From: DATBGS01 sp036557885
Lineage (GTDB): Bacteria > Chloroflexota > Ktedonobacteria > Ktedonobacterales > DATBGS01
NCBI GenBank assembly: GCA_036557885.1
Contig: DATBGS010000145.1
Location: forward strand, 45,840-109,839
Reading direction: 5' to 3'
Length of the DNA stretch: 64,000 bases
Shown here: positions 17,190-25,628 of the stretch, piece by piece
How positions within the stretch are numbered: the first letter of the stretch is position 1
Layout of the letters: every line of letters starts with the position of its first letter
The notes under the pieces: generated by a model
Databases searched by the model: none
Told to the model about the DNA's origin: nothing
Seen by the model: the letters and a program-made list of their open reading frames with translations, nothing else
Program-made: the position numbers and the translations under genes

Positions 17190-18026
17190 ATGTCCACGAC
17201 GACGAACCTGCCCCCGCGCCAGCGCGTGAAAAACGGTCTGCTGGCCCTGCTGACGTTTTTGCGCGGCTATTTGTTTCTGGGCGCGCCAGCGGGTACAGAG
17301 CCGCTGCCGACGCGCTTTCCGCTGCTGGCCGGAATCTGGTCTGGCCCGTTTTTGAGCGAAGGCTATGTTTCGACGCTGCTGTGCCGGGTGCTGCCGGGAA
17401 TTTTTGCCAAGTGCATTGAGCAATTGCGCCGCCACAAAGCAGCCTGTGGGGGCTGGAAGCATCCCAATCTCTTTTCCCAACAGGATGTGCAGCAGGAAGC
17501 GGCTGATCTGGACGAGTTACGCCGCGCATCGAGCGCGGTGCTGTGCGCGCGGCTGTTCGAGGATCTGCGGCTGCTGATTCGGCTGATTCGCGCGACGCAG
17601 CGACACTATTGGAAGCCGGTGAAGGAGTGGCCGGAGCGGGCGGCGTGGCTGCGCGAATGGTATGCGCGGCATCGGGCGGTGGTGCTGGTGCTGCTGCGCA
17701 TTGTGCAGATTTGCGCGCGGCTGCGCAGGCGGGGCACGCCCTGGTTCGCGGCGGAGTGTTTGCGCTGGCAGTTGCGGCTGGTGTGGGCAGACCTGTTTGG
17801 CCCGAATGTGCCGCAGACGAGCGCGGTGTGCAAGTGGATATTGCCACAGGCGTTGCCGGATGAGATTGAGCAGATTATCACGATTCGGCTGCTGTGGGAA
17901 CGGGAGCGCGGGCTGGCGCTGCCGTCGTTTTTTGAGGAGATGGTAGCAGCGTGGGAGGGTCACATAGACGAGACGCTGCTGGCGACCAGTCTGGAACGGC
18001 GCGATGCGCGGGAATGGTGCGTGTAG
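17190..18026 (+). CDS. Unknown protein, paralogue of the 42984-43790 product
   Basis: 278 residues, basic and Leu/Arg-rich. I do not recognise a family. It aligns along most of its length with the product at 42984-43790: GYLFLGAPAG against GYLPLGGPAG, EGYVSTLLC against EGYVSTLMC, LFEDLRLLIRLIRATQ against LYEELRLLFRLLRAAQ, HRAVVLVLLRIVQI against HRAAMIVLLRVAQI, and ECLRWQLRLVWADLF against ECVRWQARLVWNEFF. There is no signal peptide, nucleotide-binding or nuclease motif. Both genes follow a promoter, a structured RNA candidate and GC palindromes, so gene and RNA probably belong together. Confidence 0.7.
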   Translation: MSTTTNLPPRQRVKNGLLALLTFLRGYLFLGAPAGTEPLPTRFPLLAGIWSGPFLSEGYVSTLLCRVLPGIFAKCIEQLRRHKAACGGWKHPNLFSQQDVQQEAADLDELRRASSAVLCARLFEDLRLLIRLIRATQRHYWKPVKEWPERAAWLREWYARHRAVVLVLLRIVQICARLRRRGTPWFAAECLRWQLRLVWADLFGPNVPQTSAVCKWILPQALPDEIEQIITIRLLWERERGLALPSFFEEMVAAWEGHIDETLLATSLERRDAREWCV

Positions 18027-18074
18027 CACCGGCAGGGTCGCCGGTGCTACTGGCGCGGGCTGGCGGCCCGCGCC
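18023..18074. terminator. Double hairpin between convergent genes
   Basis: The first hairpin has perfect 11-bp arms GTAGCACCGGC / GCCGGTGCTAC (18023-18050) and overlaps the stop codon of the preceding gene. The second has 9-bp arms GGCGCGGGC / GCCCGCGCC (18052-18074). They sit between a plus-strand gene and the convergent MFS gene and could end transcription from both sides; they also belong to the short extragenic palindromes of this window. Confidence 0.6.
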
Positions 18075-18080
18075 ACAAGG

Positions 18081-19520
18081 TCAGGCGCGGGCGACCTCTG
18101 GCTGGCGGACTTCAGCGGGCGCAGCGTTTTCCCGCTGCGGCCCGCTGATGACACTGCCCGCCGGATGACTCTGGCGCGCCGAGGTGAGGATGCCCGCTGC
18201 GCCAATCGCCATAACCAGAATGCCCATCCAGACAAAGGTGGCTGGCGCGCCGATGCGCGCGGCCAGCGCGGTGCCCAGCGCCGCGCCCAGGGGCGTAGCG
18301 ACTCCGCTGATGGTCCAGAAGGCGGAAGTGACGCGGCCCAGGAGCGCGTCGGGGGTGATTTCCTGGCGCAAGGACATGGAGTTGATGCCCATGACCATGT
18401 TGGTAAGCTGCACGAGGCCAACAATCGCGGCCAGCGCGTAGAGGTTGGGCCAGACGCCGATTAGCGCCAACGGCAAGCCAGAGAGGATGAGCGACCCCAG
18501 GTAGGTTGCGCCAAAGCCCAGCCGCTTGCGCAGGATGCCCGCCGCCAGCGACCCCAGGATGGCGCCGATGCTGCTGACGGCCAGCACCAGTCCGGTGGCG
18601 GTGCCGCCTTGATGCAGGTCGTTCTTGATGTGAAAGATGAACAGGTCCAGCCCGGCGGCCATGACCATGCTGAAGGCGATCAAAATGAGCGTGACATCGC
18701 GCAGTACGGGCTGGGCAAAGAGGAAGCGTACCCCGGCAAGCAGGGCGCTTCGGCTGTGGGTTTGCTCGGCTGCGTCTGATGTTGTCTGCGCAGAAGAGGG
18801 ACGCAGGCGCACGAACAGCAGCGAACCCGCCGAGATTGCAAAGGCGGCGGCCTGCCCGGAGAGGGCAATCGAGGGGCCAAAGTGCTCGACGGCCACGCCG
18901 CCCAGCAGCGGGCCAATCAGCGCGGTGATGGCGCTGCTGGCGTTGATGTAGCCGTTGGCGGTGATGATCTGTTCGCGCTCCACCAGGTTTGGGACGGCGG
19001 CGATAAAGCCGACCTGGAAGATCATACCCAGGACGGCGCCGCTGGCGGTGACAACGTAGATCAGCCAGATTTGCGGCCCGGCCAGCCACCAGACGAGCGG
19101 GATGGTGGCAAAGATTAGCATGCGGCCAGCATCACAGACCATCATCAGGACGCGCCGGTTGAGGGTATCCACAAGCTGCCCGGCAAAGATGCCCGCGACA
19201 AGCTGGGCAATGGTGAAGGTGGCGGTGACCAGACCCATCTGGACGACCTGGCCGGTGGCCTGGAGGACCAGCAGGGGCATGGCGATCAGCGAAAACATGT
19301 TGCCCAGCGAGGCCAGGGTCTGCCCGCCCCAGAAGATGGCAAACGAGCGATTCTTCCAGAGCGATTGGGCTGGCTGTGCCGCTGCCGGGGCAGCGGAGGC
19401 AAGCTGGGCAGCAGCCTCAGATTGAGCAGGGATCTCAGGCACTGCTGCTGGTTTGGGACTGGAAGGAACCAGCGGCCCGGTGATGGGTAAGAGGCGCCCG
19501 GAGGGCGTCCGATGGTCCAT
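18081..19520 (-). CDS. MFS transporter (EntS/MFS_3-like exporter)
   Basis: 479 residues from an ATG with GAGGAG eight bases upstream (a GTG nine bases earlier is possible). A soluble Ala/Pro-rich N-terminus of about 55 residues precedes twelve membrane segments. Typical MFS features are FWGGQTLASLGNMFSLIAMPLLV, DTLNRRVLM (loop 2-3 motif) and the second-half repeat. The closest pattern is the enterobactin exporter-like MFS_3 group, often multidrug or siderophore exporters. The substrate is unknown and no siderophore genes are nearby. Confidence 0.85.
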   Translation of the reverse strand: MDHRTPSGRLLPITGPLVPSSPKPAAVPEIPAQSEAAAQLASAAPAAAQPAQSLWKNRSFAIFWGGQTLASLGNMFSLIAMPLLVLQATGQVVQMGLVTATFTIAQLVAGIFAGQLVDTLNRRVLMMVCDAGRMLIFATIPLVWWLAGPQIWLIYVVTASGAVLGMIFQVGFIAAVPNLVEREQIITANGYINASSAITALIGPLLGGVAVEHFGPSIALSGQAAAFAISAGSLLFVRLRPSSAQTTSDAAEQTHSRSALLAGVRFLFAQPVLRDVTLILIAFSMVMAAGLDLFIFHIKNDLHQGGTATGLVLAVSSIGAILGSLAAGILRKRLGFGATYLGSLILSGLPLALIGVWPNLYALAAIVGLVQLTNMVMGINSMSLRQEITPDALLGRVTSAFWTISGVATPLGAALGTALAARIGAPATFVWMGILVMAIGAAGILTSARQSHPAGSVISGPQRENAAPAEVRQPEVARA

Positions 19521-19677
19521 GTGCGTCACTCCTCGCCAAATATGGTTGTGTCGTCCTTAATTTTATAACAGATGAAATTGAAAAAGTCAATAGGTATTTC
19601 AAATATTTTTATGCGGGCGCTTCTGCAAGGAGGCTCAGCGGTTCATGAAGTTTTATAAATTGCGTAGACCACGCAGG

Positions 19678-19802
19678 CTGGCGGTTAAAAGCCGCGCCTA
19701 AGGGCCTACGGCCACCCCTAAGACAGAAGGGCACCCTAAGACAGAAGGGCACGGCGGCAAGTCCGCCTGCGCGGACTCCCCACCCCAGGGACGCCCGCCT
19801 TC
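19678..19802. repeat. Palindromic mosaic element, copy R2 (incomplete)
   Basis: It starts with the family left end CTGGCGGTTAAAA...GCCGCGCCTAAGGGC, preceded by a flank TTCATGAAGTTTTATAAATT resembling that of R3 and R4. The interior carries two tandem copies of CTAAGACAGAAGGGCAC (19718-19734 and 19736-19752) and an AGTCCGCCTGCGCGGACT hairpin. The right inverted end is missing or too diverged. It fills most of the gap between the MFS gene and the pseudokinase gene. Confidence 0.7.
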
Positions 19803-19825
19803 TTAATAGAGAGGCTGAGGGAATC

Positions 19826-19854
19826 TTGACAGACACTGGACTTTTCGCTACTAT
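19826..19854 (+). promoter_or_regulatory. Sigma-A type promoter of the pseudokinase gene
   Basis: TTGACA (19826-19831), a 17-base spacer and TACTAT (19849-19854) lie about 50 bases upstream of the chosen start codon. Confidence 0.6.
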
Positions 19855-19906
19855 GTAGAGACAGGCGAGAGAACCTCTTATAGAGATGGTGCAAGGAAGG
19901 TCAAGG

Positions 19907-20872
19907 ATGATATATCGCACAGATCAATCATTTGGCGCGTATCGTCTCACCCGCCTGCTGGGGCGTGGTCGTTTTTCCCAGGTGTATCTGGCGGAACATC
20001 TCAAAACGCGCCAGCCTGCTGCCCTCAAAATCTTTGCCACACATCTTCCCGCGTCCGACCACCCGCGCTTTCTGGGGGAAGGCCGACGGCTCACTGCCCT
20101 TGATCACCCGCATATGCTGGGTTTGCGCGAAGTGGGCCTGGAGGAGGACGTGCCCTTTCTGGTGATGGATTACGCGCCGCAGGGCAATCTCTGCCTGGAG
20201 CGGGGCAGCGTGCTGCCACCAGAGACGGTGGCGGCGTATGCTCGGCAGATTGCCGACGCGCTGGCCTATACGCACAGCGCGGGCTTTTTGCACCAGAATA
20301 TTAAACCAGCCAACCTGTTCCTGAGCTATCAGCGGCACGTTTTGCTGAGCGATTGGAGCCTGGAAAGCTTGCAGGGGCATCTGGAGCAGCAGAAGCGCGA
20401 TGAGCAGCCCGAAGATATTGCGTATGCGGCGCCAGAGCAGTTGCGCGGCCCGGCGCAGCCCGCCAGCGACCAATACGCGCTGGCGCTGGTGGCGTATGAA
20501 TGGCTGAGCGGCGCGCCCCCTTTTCAGGGGACGTATTTTGCTCTGTATGAGCAGCAGTGCTATGCCGAGCCGCCAGCCCTGCGCGGGCGCGTGCCGTCTC
20601 TTTCGCCTGCGGTGGAGGCGGTGGTGCTGATGGCGCTGGCAAAAGACCCCAGGCAGCGCTTTGCCAGCGTGCTGGGGTTTGCGACGCTGCTGGAACAGGC
20701 CGTCCACGCGCCGGAAACGCTGCTGCCCGCGAATGGCAAGCGCCTGGCAACGGGGCCTCTCTTCGGCAAGGTGAGCAGTGCTTCATCTGCGCTCACCCCG
20801 GCAACAGAAACGCCTGGGTCAAGGGAAAGCCTGCTGCGACGGCTGCGCGCTTTTTGGCGGCGGCAAGACTGA
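19907..20872 (+). CDS. Predicted Ser/Thr pseudokinase
   Basis: 321 residues from ATG 19907 (AGGAAGG six bases upstream; the earlier ATG at 19886 has no site). Kinase fold motifs are present: LGRGRFSQVYLAEH, the lysine in AALKIF, the helix-C glutamate in FLGEGRRL, and YAAPEQL. The catalytic loop, however, reads HQNIKPAN (catalytic Asp replaced by Asn) and the metal motif reads SDWS instead of DFG. Phosphotransfer is therefore unlikely, and a scaffold or regulator role is inferred. There is no membrane segment. Its closest relative in the window is the active-looking kinase at 21429-23150. Confidence 0.8.
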   Translation: MIYRTDQSFGAYRLTRLLGRGRFSQVYLAEHLKTRQPAALKIFATHLPASDHPRFLGEGRRLTALDHPHMLGLREVGLEEDVPFLVMDYAPQGNLCLERGSVLPPETVAAYARQIADALAYTHSAGFLHQNIKPANLFLSYQRHVLLSDWSLESLQGHLEQQKRDEQPEDIAYAAPEQLRGPAQPASDQYALALVAYEWLSGAPPFQGTYFALYEQQCYAEPPALRGRVPSLSPAVEAVVLMALAKDPRQRFASVLGFATLLEQAVHAPETLLPANGKRLATGPLFGKVSSASSALTPATETPGSRESLLRRLRAFWRRQD

Positions 20873-20887
20873 AGCAGGGGCCGCGCC

Positions 20888-21379
20888 CTACCATTTTTCC
20901 CAATGCACGACTTCTTCAAAAGGTTTGCGTCCGCCGGGCCGGGAAGGACGCTTTTCGGCGGGCAGAGGATAGCCAAACGAGAGGGCCATGTCAAGGTGCA
21001 GGCTATCGGGGATGCCCAGGAGCGTTCTGGCCCGGTCTGGCTCGTAGATGGAGGCGATGCAGGAGCCAATGCCCTGCTCCCAGGCGGCCAGTTGCATGTT
21101 GGCGGCGGCCTGCCCCAGGTCGAAGTCGGCGGGTTCAGTGGAGGCCAGAGCAACGGCAAAGGCGGCCCCGGCCAGGTGCCCGGCATAGGCGCCGCAGGTG
21201 GCAAGGTCTTTGAGCGTGGCTTTGTCGCGGATGACGACGAAGTGCCAGGGCTGGCTGTTTTTGGAGCTTTGGGCGCGTCGCCCGGCGTTCACGATGTCGC
21301 GGATGGCCTCCTCTGGAACTGGCTGATCGCTGAATTGTCGAACTGCGCGTTTGGTGCGGATAAGTTCGTTGACGTTCAT
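20888..21379 (-). CDS. Nitroreductase family FMN oxidoreductase
   Basis: 163 residues, short for the family. The FMN-binding start NELIRTKRAVRQFSDQPVPEEAIRDIVNAGRRAQSSKNSQPWHFVVI is diagnostic, and AAANMQLAAWEQGIGSCIASIYEPDRARTLLGIP is the usual C-terminal half. Members reduce nitroaromatics, quinones or flavins with NAD(P)H. It is convergent with the pseudokinase gene (15-base gap). Confidence 0.85.
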   Translation of the reverse strand: MNVNELIRTKRAVRQFSDQPVPEEAIRDIVNAGRRAQSSKNSQPWHFVVIRDKATLKDLATCGAYAGHLAGAAFAVALASTEPADFDLGQAAANMQLAAWEQGIGSCIASIYEPDRARTLLGIPDSLHLDMALSFGYPLPAEKRPSRPGGRKPFEEVVHWEKW

Positions 21380-21428
21380 CGGTAGCCTCCTTGTCGTGAT
21401 AGGCAGATGTTTGCAGCTCTACAGCGCC

Positions 21429-23150
21429 TCAAAGGATGGAGAGCGTTACAGCAATGCTGATGGGTGTGCCTCCCCACTGAAGAGTGATATGGTCAACCGT
21501 GTTCAGGCTGACGGCGGGGCAAATGACCGTGACGGTAATCTGCGTGCTTTTTCCAGCGGCAAGGCCCCCGCTGGCGGGAGCGACGCTGAGATAGGCTGGG
21601 TTTTCTACGCTTGCCCCCCAACTTACCGCTGAGCCTCCCTGGTTCTGAAGCGTGACGATTTTGGAAGGCGCCTGTACCAGACAGTTGACCAGCGTAAGCG
21701 AGAACGAGAAAGAAAGCGGCGAAGCCGTCAGCGCGCCTGGGGCCGTTGTGGGCGTGGCGGTGGGTGACGCGCCGGGTGTGGTGGCGGTGGGGTTCCCGGC
21801 TGTGGTTGGGGTTGGGTTGCCGGTAGGCGCCCCGGTTGGAGCGGCGCCAGCGGTGCCAGTCGCGCCGGGTATGCCTGGGGTCGTAGTTTGCCCCGCTTGA
21901 GCGGTTGCCCCTGAGGCGGTTTTTCCGGCGGCGGGGTTTTGCGTCGCTGCGGCGGAGAGGCTGCCGCCTGTGCCCAGAAAGCCTGCCTGGGAAAGCACCA
22001 GGCCGCCAACAAGCAGCAGCACCAGTGCTGCTGCCGCTGCAATGAGCCAGCGGCGCGAAAACGAGCGTTTTTGAGGCGGTGCTGCGCGAGCAGGGAGCCG
22101 CGCTGGTGGCAGCGGTGAGAGCGGATGTGCTTGCAGTGGCGGTTGTGTTGAGATTTCGGAGAGCGGCAGAGCGGCAGGCGCGGCAATTGCTCCCTGTTCT
22201 GGGCTGGAGTCTTCCTGGGCGGGTGCTGCCCCTGCCTGCGGTGTGAGCGCCGGGGTAAAGGCTGCCGTTGGCGTGTTGCCTTGCTGGAGCACCGGAACAA
22301 AGACCGCTGCTGGCGTATTGGCCTGCTGGAGCGCCGGGGTAAAGACCGCTGCCGAGGTACTTGCCCGTTGGAGCGCATCTGCAAATGATTGGACATCGGG
22401 GAAACGCTGGCCGGGGTCTTTGGCAAGCGCGGTGAGCAGCACGTCTTGCACTTCTGGCGCTATCCCGGCAAGCGGGGGCGGCGGAGCGGCCATGTGCTGC
22501 GTCACCATCTCCAGCGTTGTGCCAGAAAACGGCGGCGTGCCGTTCAGCCACTCGTAAACGGTGATCGCCAGGGAATATTGGTCGCTGGCCGGGCGTGGTT
22601 TGCCCTGAATCTGCTCAGGCGCCATATACACAACGGTTCCGGCGGGTTCCATCGTGTGCAGCGAACTGCTGCTGTGGGCGACTGTTGCCAGGCCAAAATC
22701 GCTCAACCAGAGGTGATCAGCGCGCCCTAACAGAAGATTTTCGGGTTTGACATCGCGGTGGATCAGTCGGTTCTGGTGGGCGTAGTCCAGGGCGGCAGCG
22801 ATCTGGTGGACGTAGGGGAGCACCTGGCCCAGAGGGAGCTGGGTGCCGCGTGGGTGACGGGCGCGCAGCGTTCCGGCTGGGGAATAGTCCATGACCAGGA
22901 ATGGGGTGCCCACTTCCACGCCAAATTCGAGGACGCGCACGATATGGGGATGCACCAGATGCGCGATGGTGCGGGCTTCGCTCTGGAATTGCACGATCTG
23001 CTGGTCATCGAGATGGGTTTCCATCACTTTGATGGCGGCCAGGGTGTTGAGATAGCGATGCCTGCCCAGGTAGACGCTGGCAAACCCGCCTCTCCCTAGC
23101 AAGCGAAAAAGCCGATAATTGCCTAGTTCCGTGTCCAGCAGGTGTGCCAT
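21429..23150 (-). CDS. Receptor-type Ser/Thr kinase with extracellular Ig-like (BACON/ASH-type) domain
   Basis: 573 residues starting MAHLLDTELGNYRLF, with AGGAGG nine bases upstream. The kinase domain (about 12-265) is complete: LGRGGFASVYLG, AAIKVME, HRDVKPEN, SDFGLATV, MAPEQIQG. A juxtamembrane stretch (about 270-320) carries three imperfect repeats of the TPAAVFxPxLQQ type. One membrane helix (about 375-395) leads to a Gly/Pro/Thr linker and a C-terminal about 100-residue beta domain (LTASPLSFSFSL...VTLQNQGGSAVSWGASVENPAYLSVAPASG) of the BACON/ASH kind. It may sense a cell-wall or carbohydrate ligand; this is inferred. Confidence 0.85.
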   Translation of the reverse strand: MAHLLDTELGNYRLFRLLGRGGFASVYLGRHRYLNTLAAIKVMETHLDDQQIVQFQSEARTIAHLVHPHIVRVLEFGVEVGTPFLVMDYSPAGTLRARHPRGTQLPLGQVLPYVHQIAAALDYAHQNRLIHRDVKPENLLLGRADHLWLSDFGLATVAHSSSSLHTMEPAGTVVYMAPEQIQGKPRPASDQYSLAITVYEWLNGTPPFSGTTLEMVTQHMAAPPPPLAGIAPEVQDVLLTALAKDPGQRFPDVQSFADALQRASTSAAVFTPALQQANTPAAVFVPVLQQGNTPTAAFTPALTPQAGAAPAQEDSSPEQGAIAAPAALPLSEISTQPPLQAHPLSPLPPARLPARAAPPQKRSFSRRWLIAAAAALVLLLVGGLVLSQAGFLGTGGSLSAAATQNPAAGKTASGATAQAGQTTTPGIPGATGTAGAAPTGAPTGNPTPTTAGNPTATTPGASPTATPTTAPGALTASPLSFSFSLTLVNCLVQAPSKIVTLQNQGGSAVSWGASVENPAYLSVAPASGGLAAGKSTQITVTVICPAVSLNTVDHITLQWGGTPISIAVTLSIL

Positions 23151-23358
23151 CTGGTCCATCCTCCTTTTTGCTGCCCCTGAAGCATTGTACGGAGATTGCA
23201 AAGGGCTGTCAAACAGTGGCTTGCGCGGCTGGCCTCTCTGTAGAGGGGGTAAGTACCTGTTGGCCCTTTTTGTGCAGATGTGCTCAGCACCGTCCAGTTT
23301 CCACCGCGCCTCAGCGCGAGGTGATAGACCTGCTTGAAGGGAGAGAAGGGGGTTTTGT

Positions 23359-23799
23359 ATGGCGAAACCAACGAAATTTCTTGGTATATTGCTGGCTGAT
23401 TGGTATGCAGAAGATTATGAGGTCGCTGTTATAGATGATGTTGAGGAGGCGCGGGCCGCCGTTGCCGCGCTGCACCAGGCGGGGTTTGATGAGGGAGAGG
23501 CGCGCCTGTTTGATGGGAAGCAGGCAGTGGAGCAATTTGATGAGACGGAGAAGCGGCGCAGCTTGCTGGAACGCGCGGTGGTTTCGGTGCGCACGGTTGC
23601 CTCGGATGAGAGCATCATTTCAGAAGATTATGAAGAAGAGGCCCGCGAGGGGCATCAACTGGTGGTGGTGTATACGGAGACGCAGGAGCAGGTAGATCAG
23701 GCATACCAGATACTGCTGGCGCATCACGGCCACGCGATTGAGCATTTTGGGCGCTGGGTGATTACTGATCTCTGGCAAGAGGATGAGAAGCACCCTTGA
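23359..23799 (+). CDS. Hypothetical soluble acidic protein
   Basis: 146 residues with AGGGGG before the ATG. The order of strands and helices (YEVAVIDDVEEARAAVAALHQAGFDEGEARLFDG near residues 20-55, then GHQLVVVYTETQEQVDQAYQILLAHHGHAIEHFGRWVITDL) looks like a ferredoxin-like alpha/beta fold, as in some general-stress-protein-like domains, but I cannot name a family. No membrane segment or signal peptide. It is divergent from the receptor-type kinase gene. Confidence 0.6.
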   Translation: MAKPTKFLGILLADWYAEDYEVAVIDDVEEARAAVAALHQAGFDEGEARLFDGKQAVEQFDETEKRRSLLERAVVSVRTVASDESIISEDYEEEAREGHQLVVVYTETQEQVDQAYQILLAHHGHAIEHFGRWVITDLWQEDEKHP

Positions 23800-24036
23800 C
23801 GCCCAAAGGGACTGTGTGGTAGCATGCCTGGCATGATGTACTCTGTGCTCCTACGTGATGGGCGGCCACAACTTCTGGCCTTACTCGCTCATCGCAAACG
23901 CTATGGTGATCTTGGCGTGCCCACGCTGGCCGTGTAAGCCCGGCGCATTCGCTTACACGGCGGCAGAAGAGGGCGCCAGGAGCCAGTTCCCCATTGGCAG
24001 TTCATGAAGGTTCGTAATTTATCCAGGCGACGAAGG
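23800..24036. other. Gene-free stretch with a hairpin
   Basis: No convincing gene. An 11-bp perfect hairpin GCCGTGTAAGC / GCTTACACGGC (23929-23961) could end the preceding transcript. From about 24000 the left flank of repeat R3 begins (TTCATGAAGGTTCGTAATTT), similar to the flank of R2. Confidence 0.5.
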
Positions 24037-24104
24037 CTGGCGGTTAAAACCGCGCCTAAGGGCCTGCGGCCACAAAGTCCGCCTTCGCGGACTGGGACGA
24101 AGTG
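24037..24104. repeat. Palindromic mosaic element, copy R3 (half element)
   Basis: Carries the uninterrupted left end CTGGCGGTTAAAAC plus CGCGCCTAAGGGC, then CTGCGGCC and the internal hairpin AGTCCGCCTTCGCGGACT (24075-24092), as in R1. No matching right inverted end follows, so this is a half element. Confidence 0.7.
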
Positions 24105-24298
24105 GTGGCCTGATGAAAAAGGAAACCTCACAAGCCTGCCAGGGTGATGGGTTTCTGTAATCCTGCTCGTCTCTTTCCCCGCTTTTTTCTTCTTTCGTAG
24201 ATTCCGCGTGTGCTGTCGGGCATTCCTCGCCGTGTAGTGTCCTGTGTGGCGCGCAGCCTTGCGCTGCCGCGCACCTGCCGAGGGAGCGCCTGAAACCA

Positions 24299-25549
24299 AT
24301 GAGCGATCTGTTGCTTGAACCGCCAGTTGTGGCCGAGGCCAGTGTGCCCGCGCCTGTCTCCAGCGCCACCACGCGCCGCTGGCTAATTGCGTTTTACTCC
24401 TATATCCTGACCTATAACACCATCTTCTCCAGCGCTATCTGGGTGATTTATCTGGCGGCGCATGGCTACAGCCCATTTGCGATTGGGCTGGTGGAGACGA
24501 CCTTTCACGTCGTCAAGTTTGTGGCCGAAGTACCCACAGGCGTCTTTGCTGATCTGGTTGGGCGGCGCAAGAGCCTGATGGTGGCCTGCATCGTGGGCGC
24601 GGTGGGCGAACTGTGCTTCCTGACGCCAGCCGTTCCGCTGGTCTTGCTCAGCATTAGCTTTTCGGCGCTGTCCTTTGCCTTTCGTGGCGGCGCAGAAGAA
24701 AGTCTGCTCTGGATGATTGCCGGGCATCAGGCGCCCACACAGCAAGCCACGCATTACAGCAAGCTGGTCAGCCGCATGTTTTTGATCATGCTGGTGGGCG
24801 AGGTAATTGGCTCGGCCACAGGCGGCTTTCTGGGGCGCGTGCTTCAGGTGCTGCCGTTTTTGTGCCAGGCGGCGATGTATTTGCTGGCGATTCTGCCGCT
24901 GCTCTTTGTGCCGGAACAGCGCGTGGCTGCCAGCGCGCATGTATCGGCCATGCGGCATGTGGGCAAGGCGTTTCGGGTGGCCTGGCGGACGCCAATGCTG
25001 CTGGGGCTGCTGCTGGTTGGGGCGTTGAGCGATAGCTGCTGGACGACGATTTACTATTATAACCAGTTGTATCTGCACGGGCTGGGCTTTTCGCTGGCGG
25101 CCATCGGGCTGATCATTGCTGGCAGCCGGGTGATTAACTTTGGGGTGACTGCTGCCGCGCCGCGCATTATGCGCGTGCTGCCTCCGCGCTGGCTGGTGCC
25201 GCTGTTTGTGGGCATTGGCGGCGCGGGTGTGCTGGTGATGAGTCTGCCGCAGGGGGTGGTGAGTTTGCTGGGGTATCTGGTGCTGTTGCAGACGGCGGTG
25301 GCGGTGCTTTCGCCCGCGCTGAGCACGTATCTGAACGAGCGCTGCCCGGAGGAGCAGCGCGCGACGGTGCTCTCGCTCCAGACGGGGCTGTTTAGCGCGG
25401 CAATGATCGTGCTATTTCCACTTTTTGGGCTGGGCGCCACTCAGATTGCCTATACAGTGCTGTATCGCTGGGTGGTTGTGGCGATGATGGGGGGATGCGC
25501 GGCAGTGGCGGGGCTGGTGTGGTTTCTGAAGCGCGGAAGGGGCCGGTAG
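24299..25549 (+). CDS. MFS transporter
   Basis: 416 residues with twelve predicted membrane segments. The MFS loop 2-3 motif is recognisable in GVFADLVGRRKSLM. Other features are FSALSFAFRGGAEESLLWM and the second-half opening AWRTPMLLGLLLVGAL. This subtype (DUF-like MFS with an EESL motif) is common in Firmicutes and Chloroflexota as putative drug exporters. The substrate is unknown. Confidence 0.83.
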   Translation: MSDLLLEPPVVAEASVPAPVSSATTRRWLIAFYSYILTYNTIFSSAIWVIYLAAHGYSPFAIGLVETTFHVVKFVAEVPTGVFADLVGRRKSLMVACIVGAVGELCFLTPAVPLVLLSISFSALSFAFRGGAEESLLWMIAGHQAPTQQATHYSKLVSRMFLIMLVGEVIGSATGGFLGRVLQVLPFLCQAAMYLLAILPLLFVPEQRVAASAHVSAMRHVGKAFRVAWRTPMLLGLLLVGALSDSCWTTIYYYNQLYLHGLGFSLAAIGLIIAGSRVINFGVTAAAPRIMRVLPPRWLVPLFVGIGGAGVLVMSLPQGVVSLLGYLVLLQTAVAVLSPALSTYLNERCPEEQRATVLSLQTGLFSAAMIVLFPLFGLGATQIAYTVLYRWVVVAMMGGCAAVAGLVWFLKRGRGR

Positions 25550-25628
25550 CGTTGGCATATTGGCAGACCATGCTACTATTGGTGGAAAACATATATCTTG
25601 CTGCGATAGGAAAGTGGTATTCATAACA

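Noticed and set aside
23824..23937. Short plus-strand ORF of 37 codons
   Set aside because: It has a poor ribosome site, its end falls in a hairpin, and no family is recognisable.
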